A DNA stretch of 49,941 nucleotides from an uncultured Bacteroidales bacterium. Its GTDB lineage: Bacteria; Bacteroidota; Bacteroidia; Bacteroidales; UBA932. The notes under the pieces were generated by a model, which saw only the letters and a program-made list of their open reading frames with translations, did not search any database and had not been told where the DNA came from. The position numbers and the translations under genes were made by a program. Positions within the stretch are counted from its first letter, which is position 1. Each line of letters begins with the position of its first letter. The DNA is taken from NCBI GenBank assembly GCA_934700615.1, contig CAKUXR010000021.1, positions 1 through 49,941 on the forward strand, given 5' to 3'. Shown here piece after piece: positions 1 through 8,200 of the stretch.

Positions 1-152
1 GACACCAGGAGATGGCTCTTATAGTTGATAATCAACTTCTTGCCTGCCACGCTGGCGAATACCAACAGTTAGCGATAGTGAAAATCTTACAAAATGAATA
101 TTTGTGTATCGTAATTTGAATATTAAGTACACACGGCGAAATCGTTCTGAAT

Positions 153-170
153 TTTACAATATATTGTAAA
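153..170. promoter_or_regulatory. 18-bp perfect palindrome, possible operator
   Basis: TTTACAATATATTGTAAA is a perfect 18-bp palindrome immediately left of the dnaJ terminator hairpin. Perfect palindromes of this length, with A/T-rich centres, are typical of operators bound by dimeric repressors, but I cannot match it to a known regulator box. No start codon of a clearly controlled gene is visible within the window, so its target may lie to the left of the edge. It could also add to the 3' structure of the dnaJ transcript. Confidence 0.4.
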
Positions 171-172
171 GA

Positions 173-211
173 CAAGTCCCCAGATCACTGTTACAATGAT
201 CTGGGGACTTG
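173..211 (-). terminator. Hairpin terminator after dnaJ
   Basis: A perfect 15-bp stem is formed by CAAGTCCCCAGATCA at 173-187 and its complement at 197-211, with a 9-base loop. It begins 23 bases beyond the dnaJ stop codon. On the minus strand the stem is followed by a short T-rich stretch, as expected of an intrinsic terminator for grpE-dnaJ. The stem is symmetric and may also stop transcription coming from the left. Confidence 0.8.
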
Positions 212-233
212 ATATCCAAATAAAGATGATATT

Positions 234-1436
234 TCAGAAATTCTCCTTCATCTTATCGAAAAGATTCTTGTCTTCCCTGCTGAGATTAGGCACAAATGAC
301 TCACTCTGACGCATTGACTCGAGCGCATCCTTCTCGCTTGATTTCAGCTTCTTAGGAATCCATACAAGATACTTCACGTACAAGTCACCGGTACCGCTTC
401 CGTAGCCCTTGACAGCAGGCATTCCCCTGCCGCGCAATCTTACTATGGTACCGGACTGGGTACCCGGCTCGATCTTAATCTTATATGTACCGTCCAGACA
501 TGGAATCGCTGCCTCACCGCCCAGGATTGCATCGGTCACAGGAATAATCTTGGTATAGAACAGATTCTTGCCCTCACGTTTCAGAGACTCATGAGGAAGT
601 TCTTCTATCACTACAAGAAGGTCTCCATTGATGCCGCCGGCCTTGGCTGCATGGCCCTGCCCCTGGAGAGTCAGCTGCATACCATCCTCGACACCGGCAG
701 GTATATTGACGGTAACGGTTACGCGCTTGCGTACGAGACCTGTTCCGCCGCATGTATGACAAGGATTGGAAACAATCTTTCCTTCACCGCCGCACCTTGA
801 GCACGTCGTGTAAGTAACGGTACGTCCAAAGATACTGTTGACATATCTCTGCTCCTGACCTGAACCGTGACAAACCGGACAAGTCTGGATATCAGACTCA
901 TTCTTCGTTCCCTTGCCGCCGCAATCAGGGCACTGCTCGTACCTCTCGATGGAAATCTCCTTGGTCACGCCCTTGGCAATCTCCTCCAATGTCAGACGGA
1001 CTCTGGTCCTGATATCACGTCCCCTCTGGACACGCTGCTGGGAACCGCCTCTTCCACCGAAGCCGCCGAAGCCGGAAAAGCCACCGAAGCCGCCGCCGTT
1101 TCCGCCGAAGTCAAAGCCGGCACCGAACAAATCCTTCAGGATATCATTGATGTCAAAGCCGCTGAAACCTCCGGCGCCGCCACCGAAGCCGCCTGACGGA
1201 CCGTTGAATCCGAACTGGTCGTATTTTGCCCTCTTGTCCGGATCACTCAGCACCTCATAAGCCTCGGATGCCTCCTTGAAATTCTCTTCAGCCGTCTTCT
1301 TCTCCGCATCAGTACCGCTCACCCATCTGTCAGGATGCCACTTGAGCGCAAGCTTCTTGAAAGCTGACTTTATCTCATCAGTGCTGGCCGTCTTCGCAAC
1401 GCCCAGCACTTCATAATAATCTCTCTTTTCAGCCAT
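234..1436 (-). CDS. dnaJ: Chaperone protein DnaJ
   Basis: Hsp40 co-chaperone of 400 residues that stimulates the DnaK ATPase and delivers unfolded clients. The J domain is at about 5-75 with the HPD motif at residues 34-36. A Gly/Phe-rich linker follows at about 80-140. Then come four CxxCxGxG zinc-binding repeats (CPDCGGKG, CPVCHGSG, CSRCGGEG, CHTCGGTG) and the C-terminal substrate-binding domains. The linker just after HPD is about five residues longer than in E. coli DnaJ. The gene lies 16 bases downstream of grpE on the same strand and is probably co-transcribed with it. dnaK is not in the window. The start codon is followed by the usual MAEKRDYYEVLG opening of Bacteroidales DnaJ, so the start is well supported. 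Confidence 0.97.
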   Translation of the reverse strand: MAEKRDYYEVLGVAKTASTDEIKSAFKKLALKWHPDRWVSGTDAEKKTAEENFKEASEAYEVLSDPDKRAKYDQFGFNGPSGGFGGGAGGFSGFDINDILKDLFGAGFDFGGNGGGFGGFSGFGGFGGRGGSQQRVQRGRDIRTRVRLTLEEIAKGVTKEISIERYEQCPDCGGKGTKNESDIQTCPVCHGSGQEQRYVNSIFGRTVTYTTCSRCGGEGKIVSNPCHTCGGTGLVRKRVTVTVNIPAGVEDGMQLTLQGQGHAAKAGGINGDLLVVIEELPHESLKREGKNLFYTKIIPVTDAILGGEAAIPCLDGTYKIKIEPGTQSGTIVRLRGRGMPAVKGYGSGTGDLYVKYLVWIPKKLKSSEKDALESMRQSESFVPNLSREDKNLFDKMKENF

Positions 1437-1452
1437 AGTTACAAATACCTCC

Positions 1453-2094
1453 CTAGATTCCTACGACAACCTTGGCATAACGGAGAATCTTTCCGTCGAG
1501 CATGTAACCGGTCTCGATGACATCATAGACAAGACCTTTCTTGTCCTTGTCCTCTACAGGCACCTGAGCCACAGCTTCATGGAAATCAGTATCAAACTTC
1601 TCTCCCTTAGCCTCGATTTTTTCCAATCCCTTGGACTTCAGATACTTCATGAGCTTGTCATAAATGAGGGCAGTACCCTCTTTGGCAGCCTCATCGCTGG
1701 ACTTGCTGAGGAGTTCCATCGCCCTCTCGCAATCATCAAGAACCGGAAGAAGGCCCTTGATGGTATCCTTGGCGGCAGAATTGACAAGCGCGAGCTTCTC
1801 CTCGGAAGTACGGCGTCTGAAAGTATCGAACTCAGCCATCAGGCGCACATAATCATCCTTTTCCTTGGCAAGTTTGACCTCAATATCCTTCTTCTCCGCC
1901 TCAAGTTTAGCTATTTTTTCTTTGCAATGTCCTTTCTCATGAAGCTCTTCCTCTGAAGCATCATCAGACTTTTTGTCAGCATTGTCACATTTCTGCTCGT
2001 CACACTGACATGTTTCCTCGGAGCAAGGAGCCTCATTTTCCATCTTTTCCTGATCTTTTTTCAGCTCTTTCTCCTCTTCTCTTTGCTTTTTCAT
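1453..2094 (-). CDS. grpE: Nucleotide exchange factor GrpE
   Basis: GrpE (213 residues) releases ADP from DnaK and completes the DnaJ-DnaK-GrpE cycle. The first 55 or so residues are highly charged and low in complexity, rich in Glu, Lys and Cys. A long coiled-coil helix (about 60-110) and the family core follow, with FDTFRRR and LPVLDDCERA segments. The compact C-terminal wing includes the typical FDTDFHEAVAQ stretch. Several cysteines in the N-terminal tail (CSEETCQCDEQKC) are unusual for a cytosolic GrpE tail but lie outside the folded core. It is the first gene of a grpE-dnaJ pair. No clear TAnnTTTG promoter or HrcA-type CIRCE repeat was seen upstream. Confidence 0.95.
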   Translation of the reverse strand: MKKQREEEKELKKDQEKMENEAPCSEETCQCDEQKCDNADKKSDDASEEELHEKGHCKEKIAKLEAEKKDIEVKLAKEKDDYVRLMAEFDTFRRRTSEEKLALVNSAAKDTIKGLLPVLDDCERAMELLSKSSDEAAKEGTALIYDKLMKYLKSKGLEKIEAKGEKFDTDFHEAVAQVPVEDKDKKGLVYDVIETGYMLDGKILRYAKVVVGI

Positions 2095-2376
2095 ATCGTC
2101 TTAACCTTTTATATCTTTTTGAAAACAACCCACAAATGGTCGCTATAATAATCACCCACAACATATTAGCCCGTATGGCCAGGCTGGGTTATCCACGGCC
2201 ATACAGTCCGATGAATGAGCAAATTATCTGCCACAGCGGAAAACTGCCAAATTGACACCACAGCCGGAGAGGCATCTCCCGCAATTACAAACTATGCGGG
2301 GCCCGGCCATCAGGTCAAGTCCCACATAAAAACTTGCCGGTCACACCCTCGCAGATCCGGCCGATACAGGTCAATG
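2095..2376. other. Structured 282-bp gap between grpE and the FAD protein gene
   Basis: No gene is visible here. The stretch contains a perfect 8-bp inverted repeat GTATGGCC/GGCCATAC (2173-2180 and 2197-2204). It also holds two overlapping hairpins: GGAGA/TCTCC at 2266-2279 with a 4-base loop, and CCCGCA/TGCGGG at 2278-2300. These two share two bases, so they cannot both be complete. It lies downstream of the FAD gene and upstream of grpE on the minus strand, so it could contain the terminator of one and the leader of the other. No U-tract follows either hairpin. Confidence 0.4.
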
Positions 2377-4032
2377 CTAGAGTTCGAACAGCTTCGCTGC
2401 CGCAACCGCACAATTGATTCCGTCAATGGCAGAAGACACGATTCCTCCGGAATATCCGGCGCCCTCTCCACAAGGGAAAAGACCAGGTACCTGAGGACAT
2501 TGACAAGTCTCCGCATCACGCACGATACGCACCGGTGAAGAAGTTCTGGACTCGACACCCAGGATCAGCGCATCCTCAGTGTAATAGCCGCGCATCTTGT
2601 TGTTTATCAAAGGGAAAGCCTTCTGAAGACGGGATGCTACACACTCAGGAAGAAGTTCATACAAAGGAGCGGAAACCACACCCGGACGATAAGATGTCTC
2701 CGGCAGGTCCTCAGACATCTGCTCCTCGCAGAAATCCACCATCCTCTGGGCAGGCGCGCAAAGCTTGTTCACGACACCATTCTCATCAGCCTCAGCATGT
2801 TCAGCAGCATAATCGAACATCTTCTTCTCCACATCATGCTGGAAATTCAGCAGGGAGAACACACCATATTTCTTATACTCTTCAGGAACATCATCCGGCT
2901 CGATGGAAACCACCACACCGGCATTGGCCCACTTCGAATTTCTGGCCGAATTGGACATTCCGTTGAGAACAGTATAGCCGTCTTCAGTAGCGGACGGAAC
3001 AAGAATGCCGCCAGGACACATGCAGAACGAGAACACTCCCCTCTCATCCACCTGCTCCACAAAAGAGTACTCGGCAGCAGGGAAACCGGGCTCCCACTGG
3101 CCACGATAACGGATCTTGTTGATAAGGGCCTGAGGATGTTCCACACGGACACCCATCGCAAAGCCCTTGGCCTGAAGTTCCCAGCCCTTCTTGTCGAAAA
3201 GACCATAAATATCGCGAGCGGAATGGCCCGTAGCCACGATTACAGCCTTCGCCTTGAAGGTCAATGCCGATTCTCCGTCTCTTTCATCAATGGCAGTCAC
3301 GGTGATGACACCGTCCTCTCCCCTTTCAATGTCAGAGACTCTCGTCTGGAAATGATACTCGCCGCCATGCCCGATCACACACTCGCGGATGTTGGCCACA
3401 AGACGCGGAAGCTTGTCCGTACCGATGTGAGGATGAGCATCAATGAGAATAGACGGATCAGCACCGAAGTTCACGAACTGATGGAGGACCTCCCTGTTGT
3501 CCCCTCTCTTCGAGGATCTCGTAAAGAGCTTGCCGTCAGAGAAAGTACCTGCTCCGCCCTCGCCGTAGCAATAGTTGGAATCAGGATTCACGACTCCGGT
3601 CCTGGACAGCTTAGCGATATCCGGCTTACGGCCGCTGACATCCTTGCCGCGCTCCAGAACCACCGGCTTGAGACCGAGGGTAAGGAGTTTCAATGCTGCA
3701 AACATACCGGCAGGACCGGATCCGATGACAATCACCGGCTCTCCGGCATGAACGTCCTGATATTCAGGAAGTTTATACTCCTCATACGGTTCATCTTTCC
3801 TGTAAGCCTCCACTCTGTAACGCATAGTCACGTCACCTCTGGCATCTATCGAGCGATGCACGATATGGCAATGCGCATCGGCATTGTTCATCGTAGGCTG
3901 ATATGACTTGGTAGGGTCAATGACATTGATGACTGCATTCGGCCTCAGACGCAGAGCCTCTGCTGCGGCCATTCTGATGTCATCCAGTCTGGGTTCTCTG
4001 CCCATGCGGCAGGATACTTCAAATTCTATCAT
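2377..4032 (-). CDS. COG2509-type FAD-dependent oxidoreductase
   Basis: This 551-residue protein belongs to the uncharacterised FAD-dependent dehydrogenases that are widespread in Bacteroidota. An N-terminal domain (1-95) precedes the FAD-binding Rossmann motif GSGPAG at 104-109, and LERG near 126-129 would contact the ribose. Further conserved parts are CYGEGGAGTFSDGKL and the C-terminal CGEGAGYSGGI segment, which closes over the flavin. The reaction is not known. The frame is open for 36 more codons upstream, but that would run into the end of tsaD. The ATG at 4032 gives MIEFEVSCRMG, fits the family, and leaves a 22-base gap to tsaD. It is probably co-transcribed with tsaD. Confidence 0.88.
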   Translation of the reverse strand: MIEFEVSCRMGREPRLDDIRMAAAEALRLRPNAVINVIDPTKSYQPTMNNADAHCHIVHRSIDARGDVTMRYRVEAYRKDEPYEEYKLPEYQDVHAGEPVIVIGSGPAGMFAALKLLTLGLKPVVLERGKDVSGRKPDIAKLSRTGVVNPDSNYCYGEGGAGTFSDGKLFTRSSKRGDNREVLHQFVNFGADPSILIDAHPHIGTDKLPRLVANIRECVIGHGGEYHFQTRVSDIERGEDGVITVTAIDERDGESALTFKAKAVIVATGHSARDIYGLFDKKGWELQAKGFAMGVRVEHPQALINKIRYRGQWEPGFPAAEYSFVEQVDERGVFSFCMCPGGILVPSATEDGYTVLNGMSNSARNSKWANAGVVVSIEPDDVPEEYKKYGVFSLLNFQHDVEKKMFDYAAEHAEADENGVVNKLCAPAQRMVDFCEEQMSEDLPETSYRPGVVSAPLYELLPECVASRLQKAFPLINNKMRGYYTEDALILGVESRTSSPVRIVRDAETCQCPQVPGLFPCGEGAGYSGGIVSSAIDGINCAVAAAKLFEL

Positions 4033-4054
4033 CTTTGTAACTTGTTTTTCGTCA

Positions 4055-5083
4055 TTAAAAATCCGCCATTCGCGATACAGGAGACACATCCAAAGGAGTG
4101 CGTTCCCCTGCAAGATAATGGTAATAGCCGGCAATGGCAATCATAGCCGCATTGTCCGTAGTGAACTTGAACTCAGGAAGATACGTATTCCAGCCACGCT
4201 TCTTGCCCTCCTCCTCGATACGATTTCTGAGACCGCTGTTCGCAGAAACGCCGCCACCGATGGTTATCTCCTTGATACCCGTCATCTTGGCTGCCTTGAT
4301 GAGCTTGTCCATCAGAATATCTATCAATGCCTTCTGGAAACTTGCACAGATGTCCTCCTTGTTCTTTTCCATGAAATCAGGATCCTTGGCCATCTCGTCA
4401 CGCACGAAATAAAGGAGAGAAGTCTTGATGCCGCTGAAACTGTAGTCCAGTCCCGGAATATGGGGCTTCGCGAACTTGAAACGGTCAGGATCACCAAGTT
4501 TTGCAAGCTTGTCAATGATAGGGCCGCCCGGATAGCCGAGGCCCATCATCTTGGAGCACTTGTCAAAAGCCTCCCCCACAGCGTCGTCGATTGTCTGACC
4601 GAGAATTTCATAGTCAAGAGGACTGTTCACCTTGACTATCTGAGAGTTGCCTCCTGAGACGAGGAGACAGAGATAAGGGAATTCCGGATGATGGTTTTCC
4701 TTGTCATACTGCTTCACGAAATCAGCCAGGATATGTCCCTGGAGGTGATTGACCATCACCATAGGTATTCCGAGAGACACGCTCAGAGCCTTCGCGAAAG
4801 ATGTGCCTACAAGCAGAGAGCCGAGAAGGCCCGGACCACGGGTGAATGCTATGGCAGTAAGTTCCTCCGGCTTGACCCCGGCCTTTTCCAGAGCCTGGCT
4901 CACTACAGGAACGATGTTCTGCTCATGAGCTCTGGATGCCAGTTCCGGAACGACACCGCCATAATCTTTGTGAACCTGCTGACTGGCAATGACATTGGAC
5001 AATAGATATCCGTCCTTGATAACTGCAGCGGAAGTATCATCACATGATGACTCAATTCCGAGAATGATGTCTGTATGTTCCAT
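4055..5083 (-). CDS. tsaD: tRNA N6-threonylcarbamoyladenosine transferase TsaD
   Basis: TsaD (342 residues) transfers the threonylcarbamoyl group from TC-AMP to A37 of tRNAs reading ANN codons, working with TsaB and TsaE. It has the ASKHA ATPase fold. The GIESSCDDTSAA start and the metal ligands H113 and H117 (NHLQGH) are present, as is the GGGVSANSGLR nucleotide-binding segment. Length and start match the family. The gene is divergent from the tamB-like gene across a 143-bp region, a common arrangement in Bacteroidota. mtaB, whose product modifies the t6A made here, lies 5.5 kb away. Confidence 0.97.
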   Translation of the reverse strand: MEHTDIILGIESSCDDTSAAVIKDGYLLSNVIASQQVHKDYGGVVPELASRAHEQNIVPVVSQALEKAGVKPEELTAIAFTRGPGLLGSLLVGTSFAKALSVSLGIPMVMVNHLQGHILADFVKQYDKENHHPEFPYLCLLVSGGNSQIVKVNSPLDYEILGQTIDDAVGEAFDKCSKMMGLGYPGGPIIDKLAKLGDPDRFKFAKPHIPGLDYSFSGIKTSLLYFVRDEMAKDPDFMEKNKEDICASFQKALIDILMDKLIKAAKMTGIKEITIGGGVSANSGLRNRIEEEGKKRGWNTYLPEFKFTTDNAAMIAIAGYYHYLAGERTPLDVSPVSRMADF

Positions 5084-5113
5084 TATCTTTCAAAAAACTC
5101 CAAATATGACGCG

Positions 5114-5121
5114 CAAAGGTA
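5114..5121 (-). promoter_or_regulatory. -7 box upstream of tsaD
   Basis: The plus-strand bases CAAAGGTA read TACCTTTG on the minus strand, a full match to the Bacteroidota TAnnTTTG -7 element, 31 bases before the tsaD start. A TTTG -33 box is not evident at the usual distance, so this is a candidate only. Confidence 0.55.
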
Positions 5122-5176
5122 ATAAAAAGGTAATAAATAATCTTTATCAGACGACAAAAACAGACATTGAACCGAC

Positions 5177-5198
5177 ATTATACCCCTATTATACCCCT
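5177..5198. repeat. Tandem 11-bp direct repeat in the tsaD/tamB promoter region
   Basis: ATTATACCCCT occurs twice back to back (5177-5187 and 5188-5198). The period is about one helical turn, which would place two identical protein contacts on the same DNA face, just upstream of the putative tamB -7 box. The role is inferred. Confidence 0.5.
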
Positions 5199-5217
5199 TA
5201 AATCAAAACAAAATTAG

Positions 5218-5225
5218 TATTTTTG
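5218..5225 (+). promoter_or_regulatory. -7 box at the start of the tamB-like gene
   Basis: TATTTTTG matches TAnnTTTG. It ends one base before the ATG at 5227, so a transcript made from it would begin just inside the annotated coding region. Either the real start codon is further down, or the transcript comes from another promoter. No -33 box is obvious. Confidence 0.4.
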
Positions 5226-5226
5226 T

Positions 5227-8200
5227 ATGATACAACTTTCTCTGGCCCCGGGACAGAGACAAAAACGACAGGAACTGAAAAAGACAGCAAAAATAGTCTA
5301 TCTGACAATCATGACCATAGTGGCGCTCATTGTCGCCGCTCTGATTGCCGTGCAGTCACCTGCCGTACAGACATATATGGCCGACAAAATCCTCGTTTCA
5401 CTGAAAAACAGCATTGACGGGGACATCACCATAGGCAAGATCCACGTGGCGCCATTCAAGGCAGTCATGCTGAAAGACGTGGTCGTCATCGACAGGCATC
5501 CTTTTCCGGACACTTCAGGGGCCGCTCCTGTGGACACTTTCTTTTCCGCAAGATACGTGACGGCATCCCTCAGCGTAAAAAACCTCACGTCTCCCGACGG
5601 AGGCATATACCTGAGGTCCGCGAAAGTGACTGACGGACAGTTCAATCTCACGATCGAACCCGGCATTGACAGCATCTCATCCAACACTAACCTCAAGCGC
5701 ATCTTCCACATGGGAAACTCCGACAATAACAAAGAGAAGAAGGACAAGGAAGTCTTCAGCATATCGGACGTGAAACTGGAAGGCATGAGGTTCAGGATGG
5801 TGAACTACAAGAAGGACAGGACCGCATACGGAAGTGACTCCATAAACTGGTTTAACCTGGATGTCAGTGACATAAACCTCTCAGGACGGGACCTGAAACT
5901 GAAAGGCCCGGTAATGTCCGGCACATGCGACAAACTGTCATTCAGGGAAAAGAGCGGATTCGAATGTCTGATCCTCTCAGGAAAAGCGAAGGTCGGAAAC
6001 GGAAAGACCATAGTGGATGACCTCAGAATCAAGGACGACTGGTCGGACATCACGCTGCCGTCTTTCGTGATGTCATACAAAGACACGGATTCGTGGTCCT
6101 ACTTCACCAGCGATGTCAGGATGACCGGCCAGATAAAGCCAAGCACCGTCAGCATGAAGACATTGGGGTATTTCGCACCGGCATTGAAAAACTTCCGGCT
6201 TTCAGCCCGCCTGGAAGGCGACGTTGACGGATATGTGAACGACCTGTCAGTCAAGAATATACACATCCGGGCCAGCGACGCCGACGGATATCGGGACTGG
6301 GCGGACCACGAAGGGCACGGCATTTCCGGCACCATTACAGGCTCCGTCGTCGGACTGCCCGACTCATACGGAATGCTGACCGAAGCCACCCTCAGCCACA
6401 TCAGATTCACATCATCCGGACTGGAGCACTTCATAAAAGGCTGGGCTCCCGGGGCGTCCCTGAACCTTTCCAATCTCTGCAAAGGAAGCGGACTCGAATT
6501 CTCAGGAAGGATGCGGGGACCGCTCAACAGGCTCCACGTCCACGGAACCCTCACCGACGGAGCGGGAAAGGTCAATGCCAATGTCCACATCTTCAATGTC
6601 ATTGACAAGTACCGGCCGCTGGAAATCGGCGGAACCGTACAGACTGAAAGTCTGGACATCAGCAGAATCGTCGCAGGTGTCCCGATAGGCCCTTGCGACA
6701 TGAGGGCAGGGCTTTCCGCGACATTGGCGGAAGACGGGCCGGATGTCCGCATTGATTCCCTCCACATTGACAGACTGAATGCTCTCGGATATGACTACAC
6801 AGGCCTGTCGGCAGCAGGAACCTACAGCCAGGAGGCGTTCAACGGACGTATCGTCTGCAGCGACCCGAACCTCAACTTCCTGTTCCAGGGTATCTTCACG
6901 TTGTCATCCAAGACCAACAACGCGCTGTACAAGTTCTACGCAAACCTCGGATATGCAGACCTCCACGCCCTCAACATTGACAAGAGGGGCACTTCGAAAG
7001 TGAGCTTCACCACCCAGGCGAACTTCACCAGAGTAAGCGGAGAGGACATCATCGGAAACATCGATGTCAATGACATTTCGCTTGAGGACGACCACGGAAT
7101 CCACAATATCGGAGACATCGAAATTTCCTCACACGCCAGAAATGACATGAACAGGGTGAAATTCGCATCGTCATTCGCAGACATTTCCTATGTAGGTTCC
7201 AAGTTCTTCGCCAGCTTCATGCGTGACCTTCAGACAGTTACGACCAAGAAAGAATTGCCGTCGCTATACAGTGACCCTAGCAGCACATGGGACGGGAACA
7301 GATATGACCTTTCATTCAGGTTCCATGACACGAAAGACCTGCTGTCATTCATCGCTCCTGGAGCCTATATCGCAGACAGCACGGCATTGACCCTCAGCAT
7401 TGGCAATGACGGGGCAATGGAAGCGAAACTCAAGTCCGGACGACTGGCATACAAGGACAAATACCTGAAAGGCATTGACTTGCGCATCGACAATTCCGTG
7501 AAGCAGCTGAAGGGTATCCTCAATGCAGGAGAGGTTTCCGCCGCACCTATACTTGCAAAATCCTGCAATCTCCAGATTCTGGCGGACAACGACAGCATCG
7601 GGCTCGGTTTCAGATACGACAATGAAAGCGAATTGGCGAACAGGGGCGAGATAATCCTGAACGGAAACATTTACCGTGACGACAAGGATTCTCTTGCAGT
7701 CAGAGCCGGCTTCCTTCCTTCATATATATATTTGAAGTCAAATCTCTGGAAGATAGCCTCCAACGACATTGACATCCATAAGGAGACCGCGAAGGTGGAC
7801 AATCTGGCAATCATCGGAAACGGCCAGACGATTCTTCTGGACGGCGGATGGTCCGCATCCCAGACCGACACGCTAAGGCTGAACATGGACAAGTTCGACA
7901 TCTCGCTCGTCAATGCGTTCACCGGCATTGACATGGACATAAGGGGGCGTGTCACCGGACGTGCCATGCTCATTTCCCCGGCACGCGAGAAGACTGGACT
8001 CCTCATGGGAATCGTCTGTGACTCAACAGGTTTCGGAGGACGGGAAGTCGGGACGCTTCGTGTAGGAGGTGTCTGGGATGAAGAAAAACAGGGCTTCAGT
8101 TATGCGTGCAGGAATCTCCTTGACGGCAGCCAGACCTTCGGGGCCAACGGAAATTTCTATCCGAAAACCAAGCAGATCGAAGGAAAGCTCTCCCTGTCCG

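Larger units (their letters stand above)
1..233. other. Left edge, no gene recognised
   Basis: I cannot assign a gene to the first 150 bases. Short open stretches run off the left edge in several frames, including a minus-strand one that reads FASVAGKKLIINYKSHLLV without a convincing start codon, so this could be the end or the beginning of a gene outside the window. A small perfect inverted repeat, GTTGATAATCAAC, lies at 24-36. The right part holds an 18-bp palindrome (153-170) and the dnaJ terminator hairpin (173-211), both listed separately. Confidence 0.4.

Noticed and set aside
2189..2197. DnaA-box-like TTATCCACG
   Set aside because: A single copy with one mismatch, inside a hairpin loop. 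No cluster of boxes or AT-rich unwinding region, so not an origin.
2797..3906. Long plus-strand open frame of about 370 codons
   Set aside because: It lies wholly opposite the FAD oxidoreductase gene, which has clear motifs. Its translation shows no domain and is a by-product of codon bias.
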